Shown: positions 1 through 8,466 of the stretch, piece by piece
Position numbering within the stretch: position 1 is the first letter of the stretch
Layout of the letters: every line of letters begins with the position of its first letter
Notes under the pieces: model-generated
What the model saw: the letters and a program-made list of their open reading frames with translations, nothing else
The model's database searches: none
Told to the model about the DNA's origin: nothing
Program-made: the position numbers and the translations under genes
Assembly (NCBI GenBank): GCA_029776555.1
Contig: JAKOSZ010000150.1
Location: forward strand, 1-10,640
Origin: Bacillota bacterium
Lineage (GTDB): Bacteria > Bacillota > Clostridia > Acetivibrionales > JAKOSZ01
Length of the DNA: 10,640 bases
Reading direction: 5' to 3'

Positions 1-2339
1 ACCCTCAGGTTGGCCTGCCTCTGTATGCCCCCCGGCAGGGTGCCGGCAAACAGGTAGTAGCCCGTGTCCTCATACAAAAACCAAATGAGCTCATCTATCG
101 CCATGTGGGAAGCCTTGTTTCTCCACCCCTCCAGGCGCTCTAAGAAATGCCTGGCCTTGTATGCCGTTTCCCCGTCGGAGGTCTCGGCAAACTTCTTCAT
201 GGCCTGGTATATAAAGCCGTCCTTGTCCGCCAGCCGCACCCGGGCAAGTTCCTCGTCAGTAAACATGGCGACGGGAGACCTTAACACCGCCAGCAACGGT
301 ATGTCCTGTAATGGGTTTTCTATCACCTGGAGCAGGGAAAGCATCACTTTTATTTCCACCGTGTCAAAATAGCCGGTGCTCACATCGGCGTAAGCGGGTA
401 TCCCCCGGGCGGCCATCTCCTCCATGAAAATGCCCGCCCAGTCCCGGGTGGTCCTCAAGAGCACCACTATGTCCCTGTACTCAACATTCCTGTAGCCGCC
501 CAAAGCCTTGTCATAGACTTTAAACTCCCGGCCTCCCCGGCCGGAAGCCGCCAATTCCTTTATCCTCTCAGCCACCACCCTGGCCTCCAGCTGGATGGCG
601 TCCATCTGTTCTTCCTCTTCTTTGGACCGGTCTCCGTCTCCTTCCTCCCCTTCTTCCCCGCTGTCCCTCCCGCCGCTTCCGGGGTCCGGGCCTGTCCAAA
701 GCCTTTCGGAACTGTCAATCAGGTGGAGCTCCACAGGGCTTTCTTTAAGCCCATTCCCGTCATCCTGGCCGTAGAAGCCGGCCCCAGGGCGCAGGAACTC
801 GTCCTCGCCGTATTCCAGTTCCCCCACGCTGGTGGACATAATCCGCCTGAATATGAAGTTGACGGCGTCAAGTATCTCCTTCCGGCTTCTGAAATTTTTA
901 TTGAGCAGGATCCTGCGCTCCCTGCCTCCGGGTTCCTGGGGGTAGCTCTCATACTTTCCCAGGAAGAGCTCAGGCCTTGCGTGTCTGAACCTGTATATGC
1001 TCTGTTTCACGTCCCCCACCATAAACATGTTGGGGGAGCCTTCATCCTGCCTGGAAACCAGGTTGAGTATCACTTCCTGGGTGAGGTTGCTGTCCTGGTA
1101 CTCATCCACCAGGATTTCTTCAAAGCGTTTCCGGTACTCTATAGCTATCCCGGAGGGAATCACCCGGCCGGAAAAGCCTATTTCCCCGCCTTCCTCATCG
1201 GCAGGGACCTTTTCCGTAAGTATGTCAAGGCAGAAGTGCTCCAGGTCGTTGAAATCCAGGACGCCCCTTTCCCTTTTCCTGGCCCCGTACATTTCGCCAA
1301 ACTCCAGGGTCAGTTCCGCCAGGCACTTAAGCACCGGGTAAAGGCTTTTTAGCTCCTTCGCCAAGACTTCCGAAGGGGCTGAAAAGACATCTTCCTTCAA
1401 CTTCCTGAGGCTCGCTTTGACCTTTTCCCGGATAGACTTTATAAGCCCCTGGGCAGCCTGGTCGGCGTCCTTGCCGCAAGGCTTCAGGGTGCTGAACCCA
1501 AGGGCGGAAAAGGCCGCCGCCGTCTGGTCCCATGTGCCGCCAAGGGCTTCTTTCAGCCTGTTAATCTCCTCCAGGTCACTCTCCAGGGTGGCCAGGTAGG
1601 GTTCCAGCCCGACGGCTCCCCGGGCTATATTCCGGGCCTCTTCCAGCATATCAAGGAGGCTTTCAATCTCCATTTCCGCGTGTTTCTTAAGGGTCTTCCC
1701 CCAGGGGGTCCGGGCGAAATCAGCGCCCTCATCAAGGTCAAACCACTTTACTTTTTCATGGAGCCAGTTCCCGGGCCAGGGGTGGCTCCGGACAAAATTG
1801 AAAAGGGACAAAACCATGTCCTTAAGCTCGTCGTCGCCCCTGTTTCCGCCGTAACACTGCACCAGTTTCAAAAAGTCGCCGGAAGGGTTCTCATATTTTA
1901 AGTCCAAAAGCTCTTCCAGGACCTCGTTTTTCATAAGGATGGTCTCGGTCTCGTCGGCCACCCGGAAAACCGGGTTTAAGCCAATGCTGTCATAGTGGTT
2001 CCTTATCACGTCAAGGCAAAAGGAGTGGATGGTGGTTATACAGGCCCTGGACAAAAGGGCGCTCTGCCTTTGAAGCAGCCTGGAGCCGGGATTTTTCTCC
2101 AGGGCCTTAAAAATGGCCTCGGAAATCCTCTGCTTCATTTCGGCGGCGGCTGCGTTGGTAAAAGTGACCACCAGCAGCCGGTCTATATCCACGGGGTTGG
2201 CTTCATCCGTAACCCTGCGCACTATCCTCTCCACCAGCACCATCGTCTTTCCCGACCCGGCGCCGGCGGCCACCAGTAGGTTGCGCCCCCTGTCGTTTAT
2301 GGCTTCCAGCTGTTCTCTTGTCCACACGTACCCATCCAT
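1..2339 (-). CDS. addA: ATP-dependent helicase/nuclease subunit A (AddA), 3' end outside window
   Basis: AddA is the UvrD/Rep-type 3'-5' helicase and nuclease subunit of the AddAB complex, which unwinds and resects double-strand DNA ends for RecA-dependent repair. The frame is open from the ATG at 2339 to the window edge: 779 full codons, with no stop or frameshift found. A Q-motif-like stretch around residues 6-14 (WTREQLEAI) precedes the Walker A motif AAGAGSGKT (residues 24-32, Lys31). Motif Ia is VVTFTNAAAAEM near residues 57-68, the Walker B/motif II is DEYQDS (412-417), and GDVKQSIYRFR starts at 442. NFRSR at 482-486 precedes the linker. An acidic low-complexity stretch (about 553-578, rich in Glu, Gly and Asp) lies before the second helicase half. 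Family members are about 1200 residues, so the C-terminal RecB-like nuclease domain lies beyond the window. The start is supported by GGAG at 2348-2351, which overlaps the end of addB. The gap to the addB stop is 5 bases, implying translational coupling. Confidence 0.96.
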   Translation of the reverse strand, partial: MDGYVWTREQLEAINDRGRNLLVAAGAGSGKTMVLVERIVRRVTDEANPVDIDRLLVVTFTNAAAAEMKQRISEAIFKALEKNPGSRLLQRQSALLSRACITTIHSFCLDVIRNHYDSIGLNPVFRVADETETILMKNEVLEELLDLKYENPSGDFLKLVQCYGGNRGDDELKDMVLSLFNFVRSHPWPGNWLHEKVKWFDLDEGADFARTPWGKTLKKHAEMEIESLLDMLEEARNIARGAVGLEPYLATLESDLEEINRLKEALGGTWDQTAAAFSALGFSTLKPCGKDADQAAQGLIKSIREKVKASLRKLKEDVFSAPSEVLAKELKSLYPVLKCLAELTLEFGEMYGARKRERGVLDFNDLEHFCLDILTEKVPADEEGGEIGFSGRVIPSGIAIEYRKRFEEILVDEYQDSNLTQEVILNLVSRQDEGSPNMFMVGDVKQSIYRFRHARPELFLGKYESYPQEPGGRERRILLNKNFRSRKEILDAVNFIFRRIMSTSVGELEYGEDEFLRPGAGFYGQDDGNGLKESPVELHLIDSSERLWTGPDPGSGGRDSGEEGEEGDGDRSKEEEEQMDAIQLEARVVAERIKELAASGRGGREFKVYDKALGGYRNVEYRDIVVLLRTTRDWAGIFMEEMAARGIPAYADVSTGYFDTVEIKVMLSLLQVIENPLQDIPLLAVLRSPVAMFTDEELARVRLADKDGFIYQAMKKFAETSDGETAYKARHFLERLEGWRNKASHMAIDELIWFLYEDTGYYLFAGTLPGGIQRQANLR

Positions 2340-2344
2340 TAAAC

Positions 2345-5300
2345 TCACTCCAAAGCGTTTTGAGGCAGGTCCCCCGGGTTTTCCTCCAGGCCCCTGGCCT
2401 CAAGGAGGTCCGCCTCTCCTTCCCTTGACATAGCCTCCCAGACCCGGAGGTTGTCCAGGTCGCCCAGGTAGCTGTAATCGTTGTCCCGCATGGTGGAGTC
2501 AAACTGGCAAATGGCCCCGTAGCTGCAGTACTGGCAGGCCGTTTCGCCCTTTCTCCTGTATGGCCTGATGGAAATCTTGCCTCCCATCATCTCCCGGGCC
2601 ACCCTGTTGAGCAGGCGCTTTATATAGGTCCGCAAAAGCTCAAACTGCTCAAGGTCAGCCGCCCAGGGGCTTACCAGTTCCCCTTTCCGGGTAATTCTCG
2701 CCGGAATTATAAGGGATTCGCCGTCTATTTCCCTGTCCATGCTCTTTACGAGCTCCGCATCGGATAATAGCAGCCCCCTCATCTTGAGCTTTCTCAGGAG
2801 GGCCTTCCCCAGCTCCGGGGCGGTAAAATTGCGGCCGCTTTTTATCACCGGGTCGTCCACCCGGAAGTAGAGCATGCCTCCGGGGAGCATGGGCCCGGAA
2901 AGGCCTGCAAGGCCGTTCTCCAGCAGGGCAAAAAGGTAGACAGCCAACTGTATCTCAAGCCCGTAATAGAGATCGCAGAGCCTGAAATCCTTGGCCCCCG
3001 ACTTGTAGTCCACAACCCTTAAGAAGGTGCCCTTTTCCGTCGCCATGGCGTCTACCCGGTCAATCCTCCCGGTAAGAAGCACTTCTTCCCCGGCAGCCAG
3101 CCGGACGGTTACGGGCTTTAAGTCCCCTCCTTCCCCGAAGGTCAGCTCGTATCCCACCGGCTCAAAATCTCCCCTTCTTATGTGTTCCGAAATGACCGTG
3201 ACAGCCTTGGCCACAGTCCTTTCCAGTTTTGAGGCAAAGTGCTTGTAGCGGCTGGAGCTGTTTAAGATCCATCCCGGGGCCTCGCTTAACACCTCTTTGG
3301 CCGCCCGGGACACCAGCCTGGAACACTCTTCCGGGCTTAAATCCCTGAAACTCAGGTTTGATGCTTTTAAGGTTCCTGAGAACCTCTCCAAAACGGCGTG
3401 GACAAAGGCCCCCACGTCGGGAGGGGTCAGCCGGTAAACCTCCCTTTCCTTCGCCTTCAGGCCATACCTTATGTAATAGGAGAAGGGACAGGCTATGAAG
3501 CTCTCTATCCTTGAGACGCTTATCCGAAGAGGGCTCCCGTAGAGCTCCTTTACCATCCCGGGGCTGAGCTCACCGGCCTGGTTGCTGTAAGACAGGCCCT
3601 TGAGGAGGCTGTCCAGTTTTGCCTTCCACTCATCGCTTCCGGAATACCAGTGGTAGACATCCGCCCATACCCGGCTTATGCTTCCGCCCTCACAGGCCGT
3701 GCGCAAAGCGCACATGAGCTCGTTGGCGGTGGTTTTGGGGGAAGTGACCCGGCCTAAAGCCTCATAATCCTCATCGTCCCTCGCAATATCGCTGGTTTCA
3801 GCAAGGCCCGTAAAGATCTTCTTCAAACGGGAAACAATTATCGAAGGGCGCAGGGCCCGGCCCTCATGGTCCGAAATGGGGCAGCTTAAGGCCAGGTATT
3901 TGGAGGGGGTGGTCAGGGTCCTGTAAACCAGGTACTGCTCCTCCAGGGCCTTTATCCCGGGGTCCTGGCCCAGTTCAAGGCCAAGGGCTCCCAGGGCCTC
4001 CATGTCCCCGTCGCTTAACATTCCCCTCCCCTGGGACGCGCTGGGAAAGGCGCCGTCATTGACTCCCAGTATGTACAGTGCGCTGACCTCGTGGTTCCTG
4101 GAGTGTTCTATCCTGCCTACCAGGACCTGGTCCAAAGCTGGCGGGATAAAGCCCATGGAATAGCCGCCGAAGCCCACGGCAAGCACTTCCGAAAACCTGC
4201 CGGGACTGAAGGGCAGGTCCCCCATGACTTCAACCACCTGGTCGAAGACCTCCATGGCTATGTTCCAAACCCTGGAGTACTCGCTGGCCAGCTTAAGCTC
4301 CCCCTTCCTCCTAAACCACTCCGCTGCCTGCCCTATTCTCTCGGGCACTTCTAACTCGCACAGGAAGTTGTAGACGGCCTCACACATCTCCCGGGCGGTC
4401 CGCCCGCCGCTTATCCCTGACTTTAAGTTAAGGAGGGGCTTTAGTATCTTTTCCCGGGTTTTTTTAACGGCCTCCATCATATTCTTTCCTTCTTCGGAAA
4501 GGCCGCCTCCGTCAAAACCCGGGCCCGTTTCATAGTTCCAGTCCTCTTCCCTCATCCAGCGGCTTCCCCTGATCCCGAAGGCAAGCACGTAGTTCTCGAT
4601 GAGGTCCACGCTTTCCCGGTCCACATCGGTAAGGCCGGTTTTTAAGTACCTGAAGACCGCTTCATAGGACCAGTTGGTTGCAAAGACATCCAGGGCGGAT
4701 AGGATAAGGGTTATGAGCGGGTGGCTGCTTATGTCCTTCCTGCTGTCAATGAAAAAAGGTATGCCGTAGAGGCTGAAAATGGAGCTTACCAGTTTCTCGT
4801 AGGAGGGAAGATTCCCCGTCACCACCGCAATATCCCTGTACCTTAATCCCTCGTCCCTGCACAGCCTGATTATTTCCCTGGCGGTCCTTTCCACTTCCGC
4901 ATAGGGGTTGGAGGCAAGAAAGACCTTTATGTCCTCCGTCTTTTTTTCATACCTTCTGTAGGGGAAATCAAAGAAGTGCCGCTCCAAATGGGCCAGTTCC
5001 CCGCTTAAAGAAAACCTTGAACAAGCCCTGTCCGCCGGCAGGAAAACAGGCGCTTCCACTTCTGCGCCCAACTTACGGGCAAGCCTGGTTAGCTTAAGGG
5101 CGGTCTTTCTGACGGGGGAAAAGAAACTGCCGTCGTCGGTAAAGTCTTCTTCACCGGCCAGGCGGTCGGTACAGAGGCATACGCTGACCCTTGAGGCTTT
5201 GAGCATCAGTTTTTCTATAACCAGGTACTCCTGGGGGGTAAAACCTGTAAACTCATCCAGCCAGATCTCCGCCCCGTCAAACCAGGCTGACCGGTCCATC

Positions 5301-5860
5301 TTCCGGGCCAGCTCGGTGAGACAGCTGTCCCCGTCCATGCAGGCTTGTCCCGTTGACTTTTCAAACTCGGAATATATTTTGGCCAGGATTTCCAGCTTGC
5401 TTCTCAAATGGCTTCTTTCGTCAAGCCCTTTCAAAGTGTCTTCCAGGACCTGGGGCGTGACATTGTATTTCTTAAATTCGCTGATGGTCTCAGATACGGC
5501 CTCTATAAGCCCCTTTGTCCCTGTATCTCCCGGAAAGGGGCCTAAGGACTCCCTCATGGAGTCAATCAACCGGTACAAGAGCATCCTCTTCCCGGCCAGG
5601 GTCAGGTGTTTCCGCGCCACTCCCCCCACTTCGCTGAACACCCTGTAGGCCATCCTGCGGAAGCTCAAGACTTCAGCCCTCAGTATTCCCCCTGAGCCGA
5701 TGGTCTTTATGAGATTCCTCTCAGCCTGCAGGGTAAACTGCTCCGGCACAACCAGGACCAGCGGGGTGTCCCCTCCCCGGGCCAGCCTTTGCCTGATTTC
5801 TTCAAGGCAGAATCGGCTTTTGCCGCATCCCGCGCGTCCGTAAATGATACGCAGACCCAC
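2345..5860 (-). CDS. addB: ATP-dependent helicase/deoxyribonuclease subunit B (AddB)
   Basis: AddB is the second subunit of the AddAB helicase-nuclease. In the family it carries an inactive helicase-like fold involved in Chi recognition and a RecB-family nuclease domain that cuts the other strand. From a GTG at 5860 it is 1171 residues, close to the 1166 of the Bacillus subtilis protein. The N-terminal Walker A is GRAGCGKS (residues 8-15), at the same distance from the start as in B. subtilis. The nuclease domain shows GRIDRVD, then VVDYKSG with Asp951 and Lys953, then a Gln-containing EIQLAVYLFAL helix. Four cysteines expected to hold an iron-sulfur cluster are present: Cys791 (ACPFSYY), then Cys1109, Cys1112 and Cys1118 with the family spacing C-x2-C-x5-C. 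The GTG is preferred because AAGGGG lies 8 bases upstream and the conserved fold begins right after it. A TTG at 5935 would add 25 unconserved residues and has no good ribosome site. It lies 89 bases after asnS and 5 bases before addA. Confidence 0.95.
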   Translation of the reverse strand: MGLRIIYGRAGCGKSRFCLEEIRQRLARGGDTPLVLVVPEQFTLQAERNLIKTIGSGGILRAEVLSFRRMAYRVFSEVGGVARKHLTLAGKRMLLYRLIDSMRESLGPFPGDTGTKGLIEAVSETISEFKKYNVTPQVLEDTLKGLDERSHLRSKLEILAKIYSEFEKSTGQACMDGDSCLTELARKMDRSAWFDGAEIWLDEFTGFTPQEYLVIEKLMLKASRVSVCLCTDRLAGEEDFTDDGSFFSPVRKTALKLTRLARKLGAEVEAPVFLPADRACSRFSLSGELAHLERHFFDFPYRRYEKKTEDIKVFLASNPYAEVERTAREIIRLCRDEGLRYRDIAVVTGNLPSYEKLVSSIFSLYGIPFFIDSRKDISSHPLITLILSALDVFATNWSYEAVFRYLKTGLTDVDRESVDLIENYVLAFGIRGSRWMREEDWNYETGPGFDGGGLSEEGKNMMEAVKKTREKILKPLLNLKSGISGGRTAREMCEAVYNFLCELEVPERIGQAAEWFRRKGELKLASEYSRVWNIAMEVFDQVVEVMGDLPFSPGRFSEVLAVGFGGYSMGFIPPALDQVLVGRIEHSRNHEVSALYILGVNDGAFPSASQGRGMLSDGDMEALGALGLELGQDPGIKALEEQYLVYRTLTTPSKYLALSCPISDHEGRALRPSIIVSRLKKIFTGLAETSDIARDDEDYEALGRVTSPKTTANELMCALRTACEGGSISRVWADVYHWYSGSDEWKAKLDSLLKGLSYSNQAGELSPGMVKELYGSPLRISVSRIESFIACPFSYYIRYGLKAKEREVYRLTPPDVGAFVHAVLERFSGTLKASNLSFRDLSPEECSRLVSRAAKEVLSEAPGWILNSSSRYKHFASKLERTVAKAVTVISEHIRRGDFEPVGYELTFGEGGDLKPVTVRLAAGEEVLLTGRIDRVDAMATEKGTFLRVVDYKSGAKDFRLCDLYYGLEIQLAVYLFALLENGLAGLSGPMLPGGMLYFRVDDPVIKSGRNFTAPELGKALLRKLKMRGLLLSDAELVKSMDREIDGESLIIPARITRKGELVSPWAADLEQFELLRTYIKRLLNRVAREMMGGKISIRPYRRKGETACQYCSYGAICQFDSTMRDNDYSYLGDLDNLRVWEAMSREGEADLLEARGLEENPGDLPQNALE

Positions 5861-5868
5861 TTTACACG

Positions 5869-5874
5869 CCCCTT
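5869..5874 (-). promoter_or_regulatory. Shine-Dalgarno site selecting the addB GTG start
   Basis: AAGGGG on the minus strand lies 8 bases before the GTG at 5860. No comparable site precedes the alternative TTG at 5935. It is a moderate match to the ribosomal anti-SD sequence, and its main value is to decide the start of addB. Confidence 0.55.
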
Positions 5875-5949
5875 CGTTTAAAAAACCGTTACTGACTTTC
5901 CCGCCAGCAGAAATGGGCCGAATGGTCCCGGTCAATCGGGGCTGCCCGG

Positions 5950-7341
5950 CTAGAATTCGGCTGATTTGACCGTCCTGGGGTATGATATGACGTCCCTTAT
6001 GTTGGACATGCCGGTAATATACATGATAGCCCTTTCAAATCCCAGGCCGTAGCCGGCATGACGGGTTCCCCCGTACTTGCGGAGGTCAAGGTACCACCAG
6101 TAGTCCTCCTTATTCAGGCCCAGCTCTTCCATCCGCCTTTCAAGGTAGTCATACCTCTCCTCCCTCTGGCTTCCCCCGATTATCTCGCCCACACCCGGGA
6201 CCAGGAGGTCCATGGCCGCCACGGTTTTGCCGTCGTCGTTGAGTCTCATGTAAAAGGCCTTGATGTCCTTTGGATAGTCGGTGACAAAAACCGGTTTCTT
6301 AAACACCTTTTCGGTGAGATACCTCTCGTGTTCCGTCTGCAAATCCTTCCCCCACTCCACGGGGTAATCAAAGCCCATATCGGACTTTTTGAGTATATCT
6401 ATGGCCTCGGTGTAGGTAACGTGCTCGAACTCCGAGTTAACCACGCCATAGAGCCTTTCCAAAAGGCCGTTGTCGATGAAGTTGTTGAAGAACTGCATCT
6501 CCTCGGGAGCCTTCTCCAGGCAGAAGTTTATGAGGTATTTCAACATCTCCTCGGCCAGGTCCATGTCGTCATTAAGGTCGGCAAAGGCCATTTCCGGCTC
6601 AATCATCCAGAACTCGGCCGCATGCCTGGTTGTATTGGAATTCTCGGCCCTGAAAGTGGGGCCAAAGGTGTACACGTTCCTGAAGGCCATACAGTAAGCC
6701 TCAACAGCCAGCTGGCCGCTGACGGTCAGCTTGGCGTCCCTGCCGAAGAAGTCCCTGGAAAAGTCAACTTTACCCTGCTGGTCCCTGGGAAGATTGTCAA
6801 AGTCCAGGGTTGTAACCCTGAACATCTCACCGGCGCCTTCACAGTCGCTGCCGGTTATTATGGGAGTATGGACGTAGACAAAACCCCTCTCCTGGAAAAA
6901 CTTGTGGATGGCGTAGGCAGCCAGGGACCTGACCCTGAATACCGCCGAGAAGGTGTTGGTGCGAGGCCGCAAATGGGCTATGGTCCTCAGAAACTCAAAG
7001 GAGTGCCTCTTCTTTTGCAGCGGATAGTCGGCGGCTGACAGCCCCTCAATGTCAATTTTCGCCGCTTTCAGTTCAAAGGGCTGCTTAGCCCCGGGAGACT
7101 CCACCAGCTCCCCTTCCACCAGAATGGCCGAGCCCACGTTGAGCCTGACTATATCATTAAAGTTGGCAAGCCCCGTGTCAAACACCACCTGCAAATTTTT
7201 AAAGAAGCTGCCGTCATTCAGTTCGATGAAACCAAAATTCTTTGAGTCCCTGATGGTCCTGACCCAGCCGGACACATTCACCGTCTTGTTTAAATAACTT
7301 CCAGCGTCGTTGAAAATCTCTTTTACCGTAACCCTCTTCAT
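5950..7341 (-). CDS. asnS: Asparagine--tRNA ligase (AsnRS)
   Basis: This class IIb aminoacyl-tRNA synthetase attaches asparagine to tRNA-Asn using ATP in the cytoplasm. The protein is 463 residues. An N-terminal OB-fold anticodon-binding domain occupies about residues 18-98 (VNVSGWVRTIRDSKNFGFIE). The catalytic domain follows, with motif 1 around 131-160. Motif 2 is at 226-250 (FGPTFRAENSNTTRH, then AAEFWMIEPE). GEIIGGSQREER is at 385-396 and motif 3 is GYGLGFERAIMYITG near 430-444. The segment DFDNLPRDQQGKVDFSRDFF (180-199) is the insertion of the longer E. coli-type AsnRS (466 residues), which the 430-residue Bacillus type lacks. RAEN with a following NTTRH, rather than an AspRS-type signature, supports asparagine. 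The C-terminal end has YPR where many relatives have FPR, a conservative change. ATG start with AGGGAGAGGA just upstream. It lies 15 bases after asnA, consistent with one transcript. Confidence 0.97.
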   Translation of the reverse strand: MKRVTVKEIFNDAGSYLNKTVNVSGWVRTIRDSKNFGFIELNDGSFFKNLQVVFDTGLANFNDIVRLNVGSAILVEGELVESPGAKQPFELKAAKIDIEGLSAADYPLQKKRHSFEFLRTIAHLRPRTNTFSAVFRVRSLAAYAIHKFFQERGFVYVHTPIITGSDCEGAGEMFRVTTLDFDNLPRDQQGKVDFSRDFFGRDAKLTVSGQLAVEAYCMAFRNVYTFGPTFRAENSNTTRHAAEFWMIEPEMAFADLNDDMDLAEEMLKYLINFCLEKAPEEMQFFNNFIDNGLLERLYGVVNSEFEHVTYTEAIDILKKSDMGFDYPVEWGKDLQTEHERYLTEKVFKKPVFVTDYPKDIKAFYMRLNDDGKTVAAMDLLVPGVGEIIGGSQREERYDYLERRMEELGLNKEDYWWYLDLRKYGGTRHAGYGLGFERAIMYITGMSNIRDVISYPRTVKSAEF

Positions 7342-7356
7342 AGGTCCTCTCCCTTT

Positions 7357-8373
7357 TTACAGAAGTATTATTCCCAGCTTTTCACAGGCCTCCGTCATCC
7401 ATTCCGGCCACACCGATGCCTGTACCTCGCCAATATGGGCCTTCCGGAGGAAGAACATGCAAAGCCTTGACTGCCCTATTCCTCCTCCTATGGTATAGGG
7501 GAGCCTCCTTTCCAGGAGGTCCCTGTGGAATTTCATTTCAAGCCGCTCCGTGCAGCCGGCAATCCTAACCTGCTCCACCAGGCTGTCCTCGTCCACCCTG
7601 ACCCCCATCGAAGACATTTCCATGGCCAGTTCCAGGGGGGGATACCAGAAAATAATGTCCCCGTTAAGCCTCCAGTCGTCATAGTCCGGCGCCCTGTTGC
7701 CGTGTTTCTTCCCCGACTTAAGGAAGCCGCCGATCTTCATGACGAATACGGCCTTCTTCTCCCTGGCTATCTCCCTTTCTCTCTCCTCCGGCGTAAGCCC
7801 GGGATACAGGTCTTCCAGCTCCTGGGTAGTAATAAAGCTTATGTCCTCCGGGAGGATCCTGTCGAACTGGGGATACAGGCCGCACACGAATTCCTCGGTC
7901 TTCTTAAACACTTTGAATATATCCCTCACAGTGGCCATAAGGGTATTGAGGTTGCGGTCCTCCTTCTTTATCACCTTCTCCCAGTCCCACTGGTCCACGT
8001 ACACCGAGTGAAGGTTGTCCAGTTCTTCATCCCTGCGGATGGCGTTCATGTCCGTATACAGGCCTTCCCCCGGGCCAAAGCCGTACTTGCCCAGGGCCAT
8101 TCTCTTCCACTTGGCCAGGGAGTGGACAATCTCGCACTTCTTTCCGCCTATAGCCGGCACGTCAAAGTCGACAGGCCTTTCCACCCCGTTGAGGTTGTCG
8201 TTTAAACCGCTCTCCGAATTTACGAAAAGAGGAGCCGAAACCCTCAAAAGATTCAATTCCTTTGCAAGGGCATCCTCGAAAAAGTCCTTCAGTTTCTTGA
8301 TGGCTATTTCAGTTTCTTTTACATCCAGCAGCGGACGATAGGCCTGCGGCGCCAGTACCCTCTCCTGAGCCAC
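7357..8373 (-). CDS. asnA: Aspartate--ammonia ligase (asparagine synthetase A)
   Basis: AsnA makes asparagine from aspartate, ammonia and ATP, releasing AMP and pyrophosphate. It has a class II synthetase-like fold related to AspRS and AsnRS. From the GTG at 8373 it is 338 residues; E. coli AsnA has 330. Family stretches are nearly intact: GLNDNLNGVERPV (56-68), EIVHSLAKWKR (81-91), GEGLYTDMNAIR (102-113), LHSVYVDQWDWE (121-132), RAPDYDDW (227-234), LNGDIIFWYP (236-245), EMSSMGVRVD (252-261) and the ATP-site loop TIGGGIGQSRL (294-304). A loop of about ten residues present in E. coli after PDYDDW is absent. The frame stays open upstream to 8571, but those 66 codons run through a DNA repeat array and have no family counterpart. 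GGAGG 9 bases before the GTG fixes the start. It sits 15 bases before asnS, whose product uses the asparagine. No T-box leader was found. Confidence 0.95.
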   Translation of the reverse strand: MAQERVLAPQAYRPLLDVKETEIAIKKLKDFFEDALAKELNLLRVSAPLFVNSESGLNDNLNGVERPVDFDVPAIGGKKCEIVHSLAKWKRMALGKYGFGPGEGLYTDMNAIRRDEELDNLHSVYVDQWDWEKVIKKEDRNLNTLMATVRDIFKVFKKTEEFVCGLYPQFDRILPEDISFITTQELEDLYPGLTPEEREREIAREKKAVFVMKIGGFLKSGKKHGNRAPDYDDWRLNGDIIFWYPPLELAMEMSSMGVRVDEDSLVEQVRIAGCTERLEMKFHRDLLERRLPYTIGGGIGQSRLCMFFLRKAHIGEVQASVWPEWMTEACEKLGIILL

Positions 8374-8382
8374 TGTTGCCCG

Positions 8383-8390
8383 CCTCCTTT
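8383..8390 (-). promoter_or_regulatory. Strong Shine-Dalgarno site selecting the asnA GTG start
   Basis: AAAGGAGG on the minus strand ends 9 bases before the GTG at 8373. It is the best ribosome binding site in this interval. It excludes the apparent 404-residue reading from 8571, which would translate the repeat array. Confidence 0.85.
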
Positions 8391-8405
8391 TCTCCTCCAG
8401 TCTAC

Positions 8406-8466
8406 AAACCAGGGGGACCAAACCAGGGGGACGGTTCTCCAAACCAGGGGGACGGTTCTCCTGGTT
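8406..8466 (+). repeat. REP-like 21-base tandem repeat, about 2.5 copies
   Basis: Two identical 21-base units lie side by side at 8420-8440 and 8441-8461. Each begins AAACCAGGGGGACGG and ends TTCTCC. A truncated copy precedes them at 8406-8419 (AAACCAGGGGGACC). The last unit continues into TGGTT, giving a dyad with arms AACCAGG and CCTGGTT (8442-8466). As plus-strand RNA, G-U pairs would extend this stem to about 11 pairs around a CGG loop. The core GGGGACGGTTC also occurs in the adjacent 39-base units, but on the opposite strand. The family looks like a REP-type intergenic palindromic element; mobilisation by a RAYT-like transposase elsewhere in the genome is inference only. Confidence 0.85.

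Noticed and set aside
5861..5935. Upstream TTG start for addB adding 25 residues
   Set aside because: No ribosome binding site precedes the TTG, the extra residues have no counterpart in the family, and the GTG at 5860 places the Walker A motif at the usual distance.
5861..5949. Rho-independent terminator after asnS
   Set aside because: A T6 run exists on the minus strand at about 5879-5884, but the preceding sequence forms only a weak 5-pair stem (CTGGC with GTCAG) separated from the T-run.
6058..7038. Plus-strand open frame of 326 codons opposite asnS
   Set aside because: It is antisense to a clearly conserved synthetase, has no recognisable domain, and arises from codon bias on the complementary strand.
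7525..8205. Plus-strand open frame of 226 codons opposite asnA
   Set aside because: It is a mirror of the conserved asnA coding sequence with no recognisable protein family and no ribosome site.
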